Part shown: piece after piece, positions 17,039-25,581 of the stretch
Layout of the letters: each line of letters starts with the position of its first letter
How positions within the stretch are numbered: position 1 is the first letter of the stretch
Assembly (NCBI RefSeq): GCF_014041995.1
Contig: NZ_CP059492.1
Span: 1,984,001 to 2,048,000 of the forward strand
Length of the DNA stretch: 64,000 nucleotides
Reading direction: 5' to 3'
Source: Changpingibacter yushuensis
GTDB taxonomy: Bacteria > Actinomycetota > Actinomycetes > Actinomycetales > Actinomycetaceae
Notes under the pieces: generated by a model
Database searches by the model: none
Told to the model about the DNA's origin: nothing
Seen by the model: the letters and a program-made list of their open reading frames with translations, nothing else
Made by a program: the position numbers and the translations under genes

Positions 17039-19078
17039 TTAAGATGGAAGTTCGGATGAACTCTGGGCCGTGGCTGGTTCGACCGGGCGGCCTGTTTCAT
17101 GTGCGGCTCGGGCGCGTTCACTCCTCGACAACGCAGTGGCTCCTTGGGTGTTGCGCAGCAGGCGCATCGCGTTGAGGATTACGATGAGCACCGATCCCTC
17201 GTGCACGAGCATGCCGATAGCCATCGTGACACCCCCTGCGAAGACCCCGACGAGCAGCACGACAACGGTGATGAGCGCGATCCAGATGTTCTGGCGCATG
17301 ACGTTCACGGTGCGTTTGGCGAGGCTGATTGCTTCGGGCAGTTTCAAGAGGTTGTCGCCCATCAGGGCAATGTCTGCCGTCTCCACGGCCACCGCTGAGC
17401 CCGCTGCGCCCATGGCAACACCAATGTCGGCGGTCGCGAGGGCCGGGGCGTCGTTCACGCCGTCGCCCACCATCGCGACCGTGTGCCCCTCGCGCTGCAA
17501 CCGCGCGACAGCGTCGAGCTTGTCCTCGGGTAGCAACGAAGCATGGATCTCATCGATACCGACCGCCTCACCGATGGCTTCGGCGACAAGGCGCGTATCT
17601 CCGGTGAGCATCACCACCTTCTGCACCCCGCTAGCGTGCAAGCGCCTGATCATCTCGGGGGCATCCTCGCGGATCGTATCTGCGACACCGATTACGCCAA
17701 GCACGCTCTCATCGACCGCAACAATCATGGGGGTCTTGCCTGCCGCTGCCAGTTTGTTCGCAGCCACAGCCGCCCCCGCGTCGTTCACGATCCCGTACTG
17801 TTCGAGCAGCGGCACGTTACCGATGAGTACCCGCTTGCCGTGAGCGTCGGCCACGATCCCCTTGCCCACGACCGGTGTGACCGATCCCGGAAGGCCCTCG
17901 GGGGCCACTCCTTCTTCTCGTGCGGTGTCGAGGATCAGGCGGGCAAGTGGGTGCTCGGACCCTGCTTCTGCGGCGGCTGCCCAGCGAAGCACCTCGCGCC
18001 GATCCGCTTCAGGATTGAGCACAACGATGTCGGTGGGTACCGGGCGGCCCTCGGTGAGAGTCCCCGTCTTATCGACTGCGACGGCCGAGATCTTGGCCGA
18101 GGTTTCGAGGTACTCGCCGCCCTTGATGAGAATCCCGTTGCGGGCCGAGCGGCCGATTCCCGCTACGATCGCCACGGGAATCGAGATGACGAGCGCGCCC
18201 GGGCAACCGATCACGAGCAACGTGAGGCCGAGCACTACGTCACCAGAGATGAGGCCCGCCGCAAGCGCGAGTACCATCACCGCGGGCGTGTACCACTTCG
18301 AGAATCGGTCGATGAATGCCTGCGTTTTCGCTTTCGTATCCTGCGCTTCTTCGACACGGTGAATGATGCGCGCGAGCGTCGTGTCGGCTCCGATGCCGGT
18401 CGCCATGACCTGTAGGAATCCGCCCCGCGAGATCGTGCCCGCAAACACGTGATCTGACTTCGTCTTTTCGACAGGGATCGACTCACCCGTGATCGATGCC
18501 TCGTCGATCGCTCCGGTGCCTGACGCGACCTGCCCGTCGACGGGAACTTTCGCTCCGTTCTTTACGAGCACGATCTCGCCCATGCGCACCTGATGTGCGG
18601 CGATCTCGACCTGCTCACCGTCGCGCATCACGACTGCAACGTCGGGTGCCACCGCGACCAACTCAGCGAGCGCTGCACGGGTCTTGTTCATCGTGCCGGC
18701 TTCGAGTGCGTGACCGATCGCGAAGAGGAACGTCACGGCGGCAGCTTCCCAGAAGTTGCCGATGAGTATCGCGCCGATCGCTGCAATCGATACGAGCAGG
18801 TCGATACTGATGAACTTTACGAGCAGTGCCCGGACGGCCTTCACGACGATTCCGTACCCCGCGACAATTGCTGCGGCGAGCATGAACGTGTTCGCAAGGG
18901 TAAACACATGACCAGAACCGTGGGCGTGTTCGCCAGCGTCGATCCACCATTGCGGACCGACCGTGACGTTCCAGCTGCCGCCGAAGAGCTTTTCGACGCC
19001 GAACGACACGAGAATGAGGAGGCCCGAGACAACGGGAATGAACCAGTTGCCATACCGCCACTTACGGAACGCTTTCAC
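17039..19078 (-). CDS. Heavy-metal P-type ATPase with CPG motif
   Basis: 679 residues, uninterrupted. It has N-terminal membrane helices, the actuator motif ASITGESIPVEKTKSD, the membrane ion-site segment VIGCPGALVISIPVAIVAG, then VAVDKTGTLTEGRP, the HP motif SEHPLARLIL, and GDGVNDAPALATADIGVAMG. The frame matches ZntA/CadA-like P1B ATPases, but the usual CPC is CPG here and there is no built-in HMA domain; the separate HMA protein encoded 51 bases upstream may supply metal. Unlike the other two pumps in the window it looks intact. The metal is uncertain because the changed CPx motif alters a ligand. First substantial gene of a minus-strand transcript running to the cupin gene. Confidence 0.85.
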   Translation of the reverse strand: MKAFRKWRYGNWFIPVVSGLLILVSFGVEKLFGGSWNVTVGPQWWIDAGEHAHGSGHVFTLANTFMLAAAIVAGYGIVVKAVRALLVKFISIDLLVSIAAIGAILIGNFWEAAAVTFLFAIGHALEAGTMNKTRAALAELVAVAPDVAVVMRDGEQVEIAAHQVRMGEIVLVKNGAKVPVDGQVASGTGAIDEASITGESIPVEKTKSDHVFAGTISRGGFLQVMATGIGADTTLARIIHRVEEAQDTKAKTQAFIDRFSKWYTPAVMVLALAAGLISGDVVLGLTLLVIGCPGALVISIPVAIVAGIGRSARNGILIKGGEYLETSAKISAVAVDKTGTLTEGRPVPTDIVVLNPEADRREVLRWAAAAEAGSEHPLARLILDTAREEGVAPEGLPGSVTPVVGKGIVADAHGKRVLIGNVPLLEQYGIVNDAGAAVAANKLAAAGKTPMIVAVDESVLGVIGVADTIREDAPEMIRRLHASGVQKVVMLTGDTRLVAEAIGEAVGIDEIHASLLPEDKLDAVARLQREGHTVAMVGDGVNDAPALATADIGVAMGAAGSAVAVETADIALMGDNLLKLPEAISLAKRTVNVMRQNIWIALITVVVLLVGVFAGGVTMAIGMLVHEGSVLIVILNAMRLLRNTQGATALSRSERARAAHETGRPVEPATAQSSSELPS

Positions 19079-19129
19079 GAATGTGCCGCCTTTCGAATTG
19101 GTGAACTTAGTGCGTTAGGAGCCGTTTGG

Positions 19130-19366
19130 CTAGAACGCGGTGGCCTTCGACTTATAGCCGGCCTTATCGACAGCAGCAATGAGATCGTCGACGGAACTTC
19201 TTGTCTCATCGTGGTCGATCTCAACGCGACCCGAGGCGAAGTGCACCGTCACGTTCTCGACGCCATCGAGCTTGCCGACCTGCTTCTCGATCTTGGTCAC
19301 GCACGACGGGCACGAGAAACCCTCGGCGCGCAGCAGAGTGTGGGTGGTGTCAGTAGCGTTCGCCAT
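19130..19366 (-). CDS. Heavy-metal-associated (HMA) metallochaperone
   Basis: 78 residues forming one ferredoxin-like HMA domain. The metal-binding loop is EGFSCPSCVTKIEKQVGKLD (CPSC, i.e. CxxC), followed by VENVTVHFASGRVEIDHDE and VDDLIAAVDKAGYKSKA. CopZ-type proteins of this size carry Cu(I) or a similar soft metal to a P-type ATPase. It lies just upstream of the CPG-type ATPase gene in the same direction. ATG 19366 has a GAAAGGAC ribosome binding site, and a leader hairpin (CCCCGTTTCGGGG, about 19384-19397) lies just before it. The upstream region carries a Crp/Fnr-like palindrome. Confidence 0.88.
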   Translation of the reverse strand: MANATDTTHTLLRAEGFSCPSCVTKIEKQVGKLDGVENVTVHFASGRVEIDHDETRSSVDDLIAAVDKAGYKSKATAF

Positions 19367-19457
19367 GATGAGTCCTTTCGCTTCACCCCGAAACGGGGAT
19401 CGACCAGGAGGTTCCTGGCCTTCACGACCCAGACTACTGTGTTGACAGAGCCTCCGC

Positions 19458-19473
19458 CTTGACCTAGATCAAG
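19458..19473. promoter_or_regulatory. Crp/Fnr-type operator palindrome
   Basis: CTTGACCTAGATCAAG is a CTTGA-N6-TCAAG inverted repeat that fits the FNR/DNR-type consensus TTGAT-N4-ATCAA in spacing and nearly in sequence. It lies about 92 bases before the ATG of the HMA gene (minus strand), a sensible activator or repressor position. The Crp/Fnr protein encoded at 14173-14892 is the obvious candidate ligand; that link is inference. Confidence 0.5.
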
Positions 19474-19554
19474 TCGTGCTCGGAGCTCCTCTCTGTGGCT
19501 CACCAGCTACTTGGGTGCTGTGAGTCGCTTCTTGGTTGATCTGCTGGGCGCCAT

Positions 19555-19749
19555 GAAGGTCTACAAGACCGAACTGATCCGTCAGCAAGGCCCTGGCGGA
19601 CGGTCGAGCAGGTCGAGCTTGCGACCCTCGAATACGTGTGGTGCTGGAACCATGAGCGGCTCCACGGGGAACTCGATATGCGTACTCCGATCGAGGTCGA
19701 ACAGGCGTACTACGCTGAAACCGAGACACTTCTGTCACCGACCGGCTGA
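19555..19749 (+). pseudogene. 3' remnant of an IS3-family transposase (OrfB)
   Basis: Reads VYKTELIRQQGP, then after a one-base frame change WRTVEQVELATLEYVWCWNH, ERLHGELDMRTPIEVEQAYY and a stop. This is the C-terminal DDE-region tail of IS3/IS51-group transposases (YKTELI...GPW...VELAT.EW..W.N..RLH). The rest of the element and its left end are missing, and no inverted repeat is evident. It marks the junction between the metal block and the conjugation block. Confidence 0.75.
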
Positions 19750-20128
19750 CAGGGAAACCGGTCGGAACAAGAACCAGGCCAATTCAAAATGCTTCTTCCT
19801 GCCAAGCGTAGAGACCAAGGCGCCCGTCTTCGAGCGGATGCAAAGGAAGAGCTGCACTCAGCTCGGGCTGCACCATCATCGGCATCGTGTCCATATAACT
19901 GATATTGCCATTACCCTCCGACATTCTTGGATTGAGTGCGTGGGATTCTGTTTTCGGTTGAGCGACTATTTGGAATTTCGGGTTCCCAGCACACAAGCCT
20001 TCGGCGTATGCTGAGGGCAGGCGGCCTCTACCTGCTACGTCATCGCCACAATCGGTGACACAACTCAACGGCCTTGGCTGAACAGTTTTCTTCCTCCTGT
20101 CGCCCTCGACTTGGAGAGGACTGTCACC
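19750..20128. other. Intergenic stretch before conjugation genes
   Basis: No convincing gene. A minus-strand frame ending at 19784 reads LSAALPLHPLEDGRLGLYAW in its last part, which looks protein-like but is too short and unplaced to call. The strand switch and the adjacent IS3 remnant suggest a junction between two acquisitions. The ribosome binding site for the next gene (GGAGAGG) lies at its right end. Confidence 0.4.
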
Positions 20129-20494
20129 ATGTTTCGCCTGATCTGGATCATCAGCATCTACGTTCGCAGCTTCATGCGGCGCTTCATGCCTAGCAATATT
20201 GCGATCACCACACTCCGCACTCGCAGCGGCCTCAAGTGGGCCGCACCGGCGATGCTTCTGTCAGTGCCGTACTTGTTCGCTGCAAGCTACGTCTCGACTC
20301 TTGTCGACGGTGGCGCATCGAAATGGCTCTATGTCGTCTTCTTCGTGTGCATCTGGAACGCGTTGAAGTTCTTAGCGAACGGCCTCGTCTGCATGGGGCT
20401 CCTCGCGCGCGTTCGTGTTCACGAGCGGCGACTCCAGAGGTCTGCTGCCGAAGCGCCAACCGTACGCGCGAACGAGCAACTAGTCGACGCCTGA
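20129..20494 (+). CDS. Conserved small membrane protein of actinobacterial conjugative elements
   Basis: 121 residues from ATG 20129 (GGAGAGG ribosome binding site; the in-frame start at 20111 lies before it). The sequence MFRLIWIISIYVRSF, RRFMPSNI, LRTRSGLKWAAPAMLL and WNALKF matches a protein often found next to TrbL/VirB6-like genes in integrative elements of Micrococcales and relatives, sometimes labelled sulfate permease without basis. Two hydrophobic segments (about 40-60 and 68-92) and a basic C-terminal tail are seen. A role in the mating pore is likely from context only. The next gene has lost its 5' end, so a deletion begins just after this stop. Confidence 0.7.
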   Translation: MFRLIWIISIYVRSFMRRFMPSNIAITTLRTRSGLKWAAPAMLLSVPYLFAASYVSTLVDGGASKWLYVVFFVCIWNALKFLANGLVCMGLLARVRVHERRLQRSAAEAPTVRANEQLVDA

Positions 20495-20510
20495 TGCCGA
20501 AACCAGCGAC

Positions 20511-21447
20511 CCTCCTCGCGCGCTGAACTACGCCGCATTGGGGCTAGCGAAATCTGTCCTTGGATCGTTCGTGGCCATCACACTCACGGCACTGCTGCTG
20601 GAAGTCGTCGATCAGCTGTGCATCGGGATCGTGCAGGCCGCCGGGGAGACCACCGAGTCGATGGGCGACAAGATCGCCCTCCTCGCCGCCGGACTAGTCG
20701 GCATCAACATCACCGCCGCCGCGATCGTGTGGCTGTCGCTGCTGGTGAGGAAGGCGCTGCTGCTGGTCGCGGTCGTGTTCGCGCCGCTCGCGTTCAGCGG
20801 CGCATCCTGGGACGCCAGCCGGGGATGGATCGGGAAGTGGGCGATGTTCGTCGTCGCCCTGATCTGCTCCAAGCTCGTCCTCGTCGTCATGTTCCTGGTC
20901 GCGATCACCCAGGTGTCCGCACCCATCGACGCGGACCTGGCGTCGGTCAGTGATCCCATCGCGGGGATCGTGCTGATGGCGATGGCCGCGTTCGCGCCCT
21001 ATCTCACCGACAAGTTCATCGCGTTCGTCGGGTTCGACATGTACCACGCGATCGGCTCCGAGCAGGACGCCAAGAGCGCTCTCAACCGTCCGATCCCGGT
21101 CCCGTCCAGGCCGCAAGGCGGCGCAGAGCCGAAGAAGGTACTCGACGGCAGCAGTGGCGGTGGAAGCTCTGGCGGAGGGGGCGGGGGCAGCGCGCCACCG
21201 CCGCCGAAGACCCCGTCACCGACACCCGCCGCGAGCAGCGGAGGAGCGGCAGGCGGTGGAGGTGCCGCAGCAGGCGGAAGCGGCGCAGCCGCAGCCGGTC
21301 CCGTGGCCGCGGGCGTGGTGATCGGAGCGAGTGTCGCCAAGGGTGCCGCCACCGCCGGACCCAAGGCCGGGACGACGCTCGGAGCCCAGGGCGAGCACGC
21401 CGCCGAAGCAGCCCCCGCCGCCCGCGCCGCGCCCCACGAAGGAGTAG
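20511..21447 (+). pseudogene. trbL: TrbL/VirB6-like mating-channel protein, 5'-deleted and 3'-frameshifted
   Basis: From about 20511 the frame reads RALNYAALGLAKSVLGSFVA and continues through four or more hydrophobic helices (20540-21030), which is the middle of an actinobacterial TrbL-like polytopic protein. The first half with its signal helix is absent and no start or ribosome binding site is present. A Gly/Ala/Pro-rich tail follows (21130-21400). The expected ending PRPTKE plus stop (21430-21447) is in another frame, so a frameshift lies near 21395; without it the frame runs on uselessly to 23075. The mating channel subunit is therefore defective. Confidence 0.7.
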
Positions 21448-21450
21448 ACG

Positions 21451-22920
21451 ATGAACAGCATGAACAACGACCGGCAGGCCCCGGGCGAGCTGGTGCCGGT
21501 GAAGTTTTCCCGCCTCACCCGACGCGGTGTCCTTCTCGGCCTTTCGCTGACCCAGCTCATCACCCTCGCCGTCGGCGGAGCGACGTTGATCGGCGCGTTC
21601 TACGCCGGAGACGGGATGCTTCTGGCGTACACCGCCCCGGTCTGGGTCCTCGCTGCCGCGTTTACCTGGATACCTATCGCGGGCCGACCGATCGTGGAAT
21701 GGCTGCCCATCGCCTGCTGGTGGTTGTGGCGCACCACCGGCGGACAACTACTGTACCGACGCAGGATCGTCATCCCGCGTCCCGTCGGAACCCTCGCACT
21801 GCCCGGCGACATGGGACGGCTGCGCGAGTACACCGACCCCGAGACCGGAGTCGGGATGATCCACGACCCCCACGCCGCCACGTTGACGGTGGTGTGCGAG
21901 GTCACCCATCCCGCGTTCGTGCTCCTCGGCCCCGGAGAACAGGAACGCCGCGTCAGCTCCTGGGGTCGCGTGCTCGCCACCGTCTGCCGCTCCGGACGGA
22001 TCGCCACTCTTCAGGTCTTGGAGCGGACCCTCCCAGACTCCGGCACCGGCCTGGCCGAATGGTGGGCCACCCACGGCACCCCCGACGGCTCGTGGGCGGC
22101 CGACACCTACGCCGAACTCATCAACCGTGCCGGACCCGCCGGCGAACGCCACGCCACCACGCTCTCGCTGTCGCTGGACATGAAGACGAGCGCGCGGCAG
22201 ATCAGGACTGCGGGAGGCGGGATACGCGGTGCCGCCGCCGTGCTGCGGCAAGAGATGAATACCCTCGTCGCCGCGCTCCGCTCCGCCGACCTCTCACCGT
22301 CGGGATGGATGACCCCGGGGCAGATCGCGGTCATGCTGCGCTCCGCCTACGACCCAGCCATCGCCGCCACCCTGGAGCGGCACGGGAGGCTCGGCCAGTC
22401 GCTCGCGACTGCGGGGCCGGTTGCGGTCACGGAAACCTGGGGCAGGCTGCGCACCGACTCCGCTCACCACGCGGTGCTCTGGGTCAGCGAGTGGCCGCGG
22501 TCGCTGGTGTATCCGGGGTTCTTGTCGCCGGTGCTGCTGTCCACCGGCATCCATCGGTCGTTCTCACTGATCTGCACCCCGATGCGCTCCGACCAGGCCG
22601 CTCGCGACATCCGCAAGAAGAAGGTCGAGCACATCTCCGACCAAACCCAACGTTCGAAGATCGGCCAGATCGAGGACGCCTCCCAGACCGCCGAATACCA
22701 CGACGTGCTCCAGCAAGAAGCCGACCTCACCGCCGGCCACGGCATCCTGCGCTACACCGGCCTCATCGCCGTCTCCGCACCCACCGTCGAAGAGCTCGAC
22801 GCAGCCGTCGCCGCCATCGAGCAAGCCGCGATCCAAGCATCCTGCGAGACCCGGCTCCTCGTCGGACAGCAAGCCGCAGCGTTCACCGCCGCCGCACTCC
22901 CGCTGTGTCGCAAGGTGTAG
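21451..22920 (+). CDS. SCO6880-like T4SS protein
   Basis: 489 residues, complete. N-terminal PrgI-like part with two close membrane helices (about 28-75: LLGLSLTQLITLAVGGATLI, AYTAPVWVLAAAFTWIPI), then a large soluble region with LREYTDPETGVGMIHDPHAA and LLGPGEQERRVSSWGRVLAT, as in the SCO6880 family found next to VirB4 in Gram-positive conjugation systems. It is thought to cooperate with or partly replace the VirB3/VirB4 N-terminal portion at the inner membrane. Its ATG lies 3 bases after the TAG of the TrbL-like frame. The operon is then interrupted by an antisense gene before the rest of the T4SS set. Confidence 0.8.
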   Translation: MNSMNNDRQAPGELVPVKFSRLTRRGVLLGLSLTQLITLAVGGATLIGAFYAGDGMLLAYTAPVWVLAAAFTWIPIAGRPIVEWLPIACWWLWRTTGGQLLYRRRIVIPRPVGTLALPGDMGRLREYTDPETGVGMIHDPHAATLTVVCEVTHPAFVLLGPGEQERRVSSWGRVLATVCRSGRIATLQVLERTLPDSGTGLAEWWATHGTPDGSWAADTYAELINRAGPAGERHATTLSLSLDMKTSARQIRTAGGGIRGAAAVLRQEMNTLVAALRSADLSPSGWMTPGQIAVMLRSAYDPAIAATLERHGRLGQSLATAGPVAVTETWGRLRTDSAHHAVLWVSEWPRSLVYPGFLSPVLLSTGIHRSFSLICTPMRSDQAARDIRKKKVEHISDQTQRSKIGQIEDASQTAEYHDVLQQEADLTAGHGILRYTGLIAVSAPTVEELDAAVAAIEQAAIQASCETRLLVGQQAAAFTAAALPLCRKV

Positions 22921-22923
22921 AGG

Positions 22924-24615
22924 CTACGCGGACGGTGACTCAGCAGCAGCGATGGCAGCCCGCGCTTCGGTGCGACCAGAGGCGCCGTCTGCGATCGCGG
23001 TCACCAGGGCATCAATGCTCTCGTGGTCGGCATCAGCAGGAAACATCCACTGGACATCACTTCGTTCTGTGGTGACGCCGATGGTTGGCCGCACTCGCTC
23101 GTCGTGATTCGTTCTCGGCCGCACGTATTTCACCTCATCGAGTGGGTACGTGATGCCAAGCTCGCCACGGCGTAGAAGCGTCTTCGGTGTCGCGGTGACG
23201 ATTCGACGGTCAGTTACCGCGACGAAGGTGCTGGACGTGAGTGTTTCGACGATCGCGCCGGCTCTTCCTGGGGCGAGCGCGTCCCAGGCGGTATCGACAC
23301 GCTTGGCCAGGAGCGCTGGCACCACTCCTGTGAGGTTGTGCGCGCCGGTCTCGTATGGGAACGCAATGCTGCGGAGTTGCTCTCCGTCCTCCAAGAACCA
23401 CCGAAGCACGTGCAGATAGGGATCAAGATCGAGCCCTTCGGGTGCGCACACCGTATCCGGAACGGCAGGCATGTCGACGGCAGGATGGAGCATGTCGGCC
23501 AAGGGCTCGATGGCTTCCAGGAGCTGCCCGCAAGTGAGCTGAGACGCCTTTGCGTCCTTCCGCTTCTTCGTGAGAGGCACGGTGGCGCGGCCAGGGAGTT
23601 CGGCGATGATCCGCAACTCCCGGACGAGCGACTCGGTCAGCGAACGCACTTCGGAGAGCGATTCGTCTATCTCGACGGGAGTGTTCCGAGCGATCCGGTC
23701 GAAGAGCTGCGCCTCGCTCTCGTCGTTGGTGCTTCGTGTTCTGGCGAGGGCAGCTCGGACAGTCTGGTACTCCGCGTGGGTCTTGAGCGAGCTGAGAAGC
23801 GCGTACGTATCGAAGACGATCGCTTCGGCGTTAGATTCGAGATACTGGCGGCGAGCACGACCGTCGAGCTTCCCGAGTTCATGGACATGGCCAGCCACGT
23901 TCTTGCGGTACAACTTCAACTGCTTGCGGATGTTGGGACCGCTAGGAGCAATGGGCTCCCAGACAGAGTCCGTGATGGCGTCGAGTTCGCGGGTCTCCTT
24001 GACTGCCTCATCCACGGACTCCGCCAGTCCTTCAAGCTCTGCCCATTGCTCGTTCCGGATGGCCTTGAGCGTCTGCGTCGTGAGTTGAATGTTGGAGCGA
24101 ACGAGGCCCGAAATCTCACCGAGCTGCATCTGAAGCGCGATCATGGCGACAGCCGGCCCGATGGCTGCGATCGCCGTGGCGGCCGTCATCGACGCGGGGA
24201 TGAAGCGTGCCTGCGCGACCAGTTCACCGTTCTTGAAGATCGCTCCGAGCTTCGCGCCGTCCTTCGCGGCCATCTCACCGCCGCTTTTCAACAGAGACAG
24301 CGTCGCATCGTTAACGCGGAAGAGGCCTTGCGCGCTCGACACAGCCTCCGCGACGTTCCCGACGATCGTGCCTGCGTTGCCGAAGGAACCGAGAGCGGTG
24401 GCGAGCTGAGCACGGTCAAAGGACGGCACCATGTCAAGGCTGATGAGTTCAAGACCGTCGGGGACTTCGCCAAATACGACTGCGACGCCTGGCGTCACCT
24501 CGACGAGGGTCGTGGACGCTGCGAGTTCAAGTGCGTCGGACCTGATCTGACCATCCTCCGAGGGCTGCCTGCCAACGGCATCGTCGCTATCGGACTCGTC
24601 ACGCGGGTCGTCCAT
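22924..24615 (-). CDS. Antisense cargo gene: hydrophobic-core protein with PH-like C-terminal domain
   Basis: 563 residues from ATG 24615 (GGAGAG ribosome binding site six bases away). Residues about 130-170 are Ala-rich and membrane-prone (FIPASMTAATAIAAIGPAVA), flanked by helical, coiled-coil-like regions. Near residues 470-540, SSTFVAVTDRRIVTATPKTL, then LGITYPLDEVKYVRPRT resembles a bacterial PH/YokE-like domain (bPH). No enzyme motif is seen. It lies head-on against the mating operon, exactly between the SCO6880-like gene and its usual partner, and has its own promoter region, so it is inserted cargo. Function unknown; a defence or exclusion role is possible but not shown by sequence. 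Confidence 0.6.
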   Translation of the reverse strand: MDDPRDESDSDDAVGRQPSEDGQIRSDALELAASTTLVEVTPGVAVVFGEVPDGLELISLDMVPSFDRAQLATALGSFGNAGTIVGNVAEAVSSAQGLFRVNDATLSLLKSGGEMAAKDGAKLGAIFKNGELVAQARFIPASMTAATAIAAIGPAVAMIALQMQLGEISGLVRSNIQLTTQTLKAIRNEQWAELEGLAESVDEAVKETRELDAITDSVWEPIAPSGPNIRKQLKLYRKNVAGHVHELGKLDGRARRQYLESNAEAIVFDTYALLSSLKTHAEYQTVRAALARTRSTNDESEAQLFDRIARNTPVEIDESLSEVRSLTESLVRELRIIAELPGRATVPLTKKRKDAKASQLTCGQLLEAIEPLADMLHPAVDMPAVPDTVCAPEGLDLDPYLHVLRWFLEDGEQLRSIAFPYETGAHNLTGVVPALLAKRVDTAWDALAPGRAGAIVETLTSSTFVAVTDRRIVTATPKTLLRRGELGITYPLDEVKYVRPRTNHDERVRPTIGVTTERSDVQWMFPADADHESIDALVTAIADGASGRTEARAAIAAAESPSA

Positions 24616-24750
24616 GTGGGCTCTCCTTCTCGCCGGTGACTGCCTTGTGCCTCCCTCCGACGCCTCCGTCAAGTATATCAGCCGCCTCCGACAGCGCCGG
24701 GGTGCTAGGCAGCGCACCTCCTCATCACACGACTCCCGAGGAGGCCGACC

Positions 24751-25581
24751 ATGCCCACGTTCTTCGATTCGACTGCCGACGCCGCGGAGGCATCCGAGGC
24801 TCTGCGGGGGTTGGCTCACGCGAGCCGTACGTTCGATCTGCCCGCGCAGATGTACGGGGTGATCGGCGACCTCTCGTCGGGGATGCGGTCGCTGCAACAG
24901 GTGCTCGACCAGATCGCCGATGTTCACGAGCGTAAGGCCGCGCACGCGTTCAATGACGACGGGAACCACGAGGCAGGCGTGCGGGAGGCGCCCGCTGCTG
25001 CGGAAGAGTTGCGTCAGGCCGCGAACCTCGTCGACCGGGCCTACGACCGGCTCGCGGAAGGGTTCATCGCTGCGGGGCGGATCGCTTGGCACCCCGAGCC
25101 CGCCGTCGAGGAGGCCGCGCCGTCCAGGTGGGTCAACGTGGTGTTCCTACAGGGCAATGAGGCCGACTGGCCGTTGCGCATCCTCGGCGAGCTGGGGCAT
25201 GTCGATGCGGTGGACTTCCTCGCGCAGTGGGACTACGGCGAGGAGACCACGCAGGCCGCGCTGGAGAACGGGTACGTCTACGACGAACCCGGCGAGGGTA
25301 CCAGCGACCAAGTGGCGCTCTCGGGCGACTACGCGCTGGTCGTCAACCCGCACGTCGGCTACGTGTCGCTGCTGCACCGCTACACCGAACCGGATGCAGA
25401 GCCCCAGGACGCCGAACAGGTCGAGTCCGCTCCGGTGCAGGCTGGGCCGGAGCTGTTGGCGTCGTACTCGTCGCCGGGCGCCCCAGAGCGGACCGACCTA
25501 CCAACGGCGAAGCGGGACAGGTCGTGGTTCGAGCCGGCCAAGATCACGGCGGTCAAGCAGTCGCGGGGGCTGGTGCTGTGA
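24751..25581 (+). CDS. Conserved protein of the T4SS operon
   Basis: 276 residues, ATG 24751 with GGAGGCCGACC ribosome binding site. Acidic and soluble. The N-terminal 110 residues are helical (SSGMRSLQQVLDQIADVHER, AAAEELRQAANLVDRAYDRL). The middle has a compact domain with NVVFLQGNEADWPLRILGEL, and the tail is disordered, ending RSWFEPAKITAVKQSRGLVL. Proteins of this type precede the VirB4 ATPase in many actinobacterial integrative elements and have no established role. Its stop overlaps the VirB4 GTG start (GTGA), so translation is coupled. Confidence 0.7.
   Translation: MPTFFDSTADAAEASEALRGLAHASRTFDLPAQMYGVIGDLSSGMRSLQQVLDQIADVHERKAAHAFNDDGNHEAGVREAPAAAEELRQAANLVDRAYDRLAEGFIAAGRIAWHPEPAVEEAAPSRWVNVVFLQGNEADWPLRILGELGHVDAVDFLAQWDYGEETTQAALENGYVYDEPGEGTSDQVALSGDYALVVNPHVGYVSLLHRYTEPDAEPQDAEQVESAPVQAGPELLASYSSPGAPERTDLPTAKRDRSWFEPAKITAVKQSRGLVL

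Noticed and set aside
21448-23075. Continuation of the TrbL-like reading frame to 23075
   Set aside because: It overlaps the clear SCO6880-like gene in another frame; its translation is Arg/Pro/His-rich, typical of a shadow frame in very GC-rich DNA. The natural stop is in a shifted frame at 21447.
23338-24639. 433-codon plus-strand frame opposite the PH-domain gene
   Set aside because: Composition of a shadow frame; the minus strand has a ribosome binding site and a coherent domain layout.
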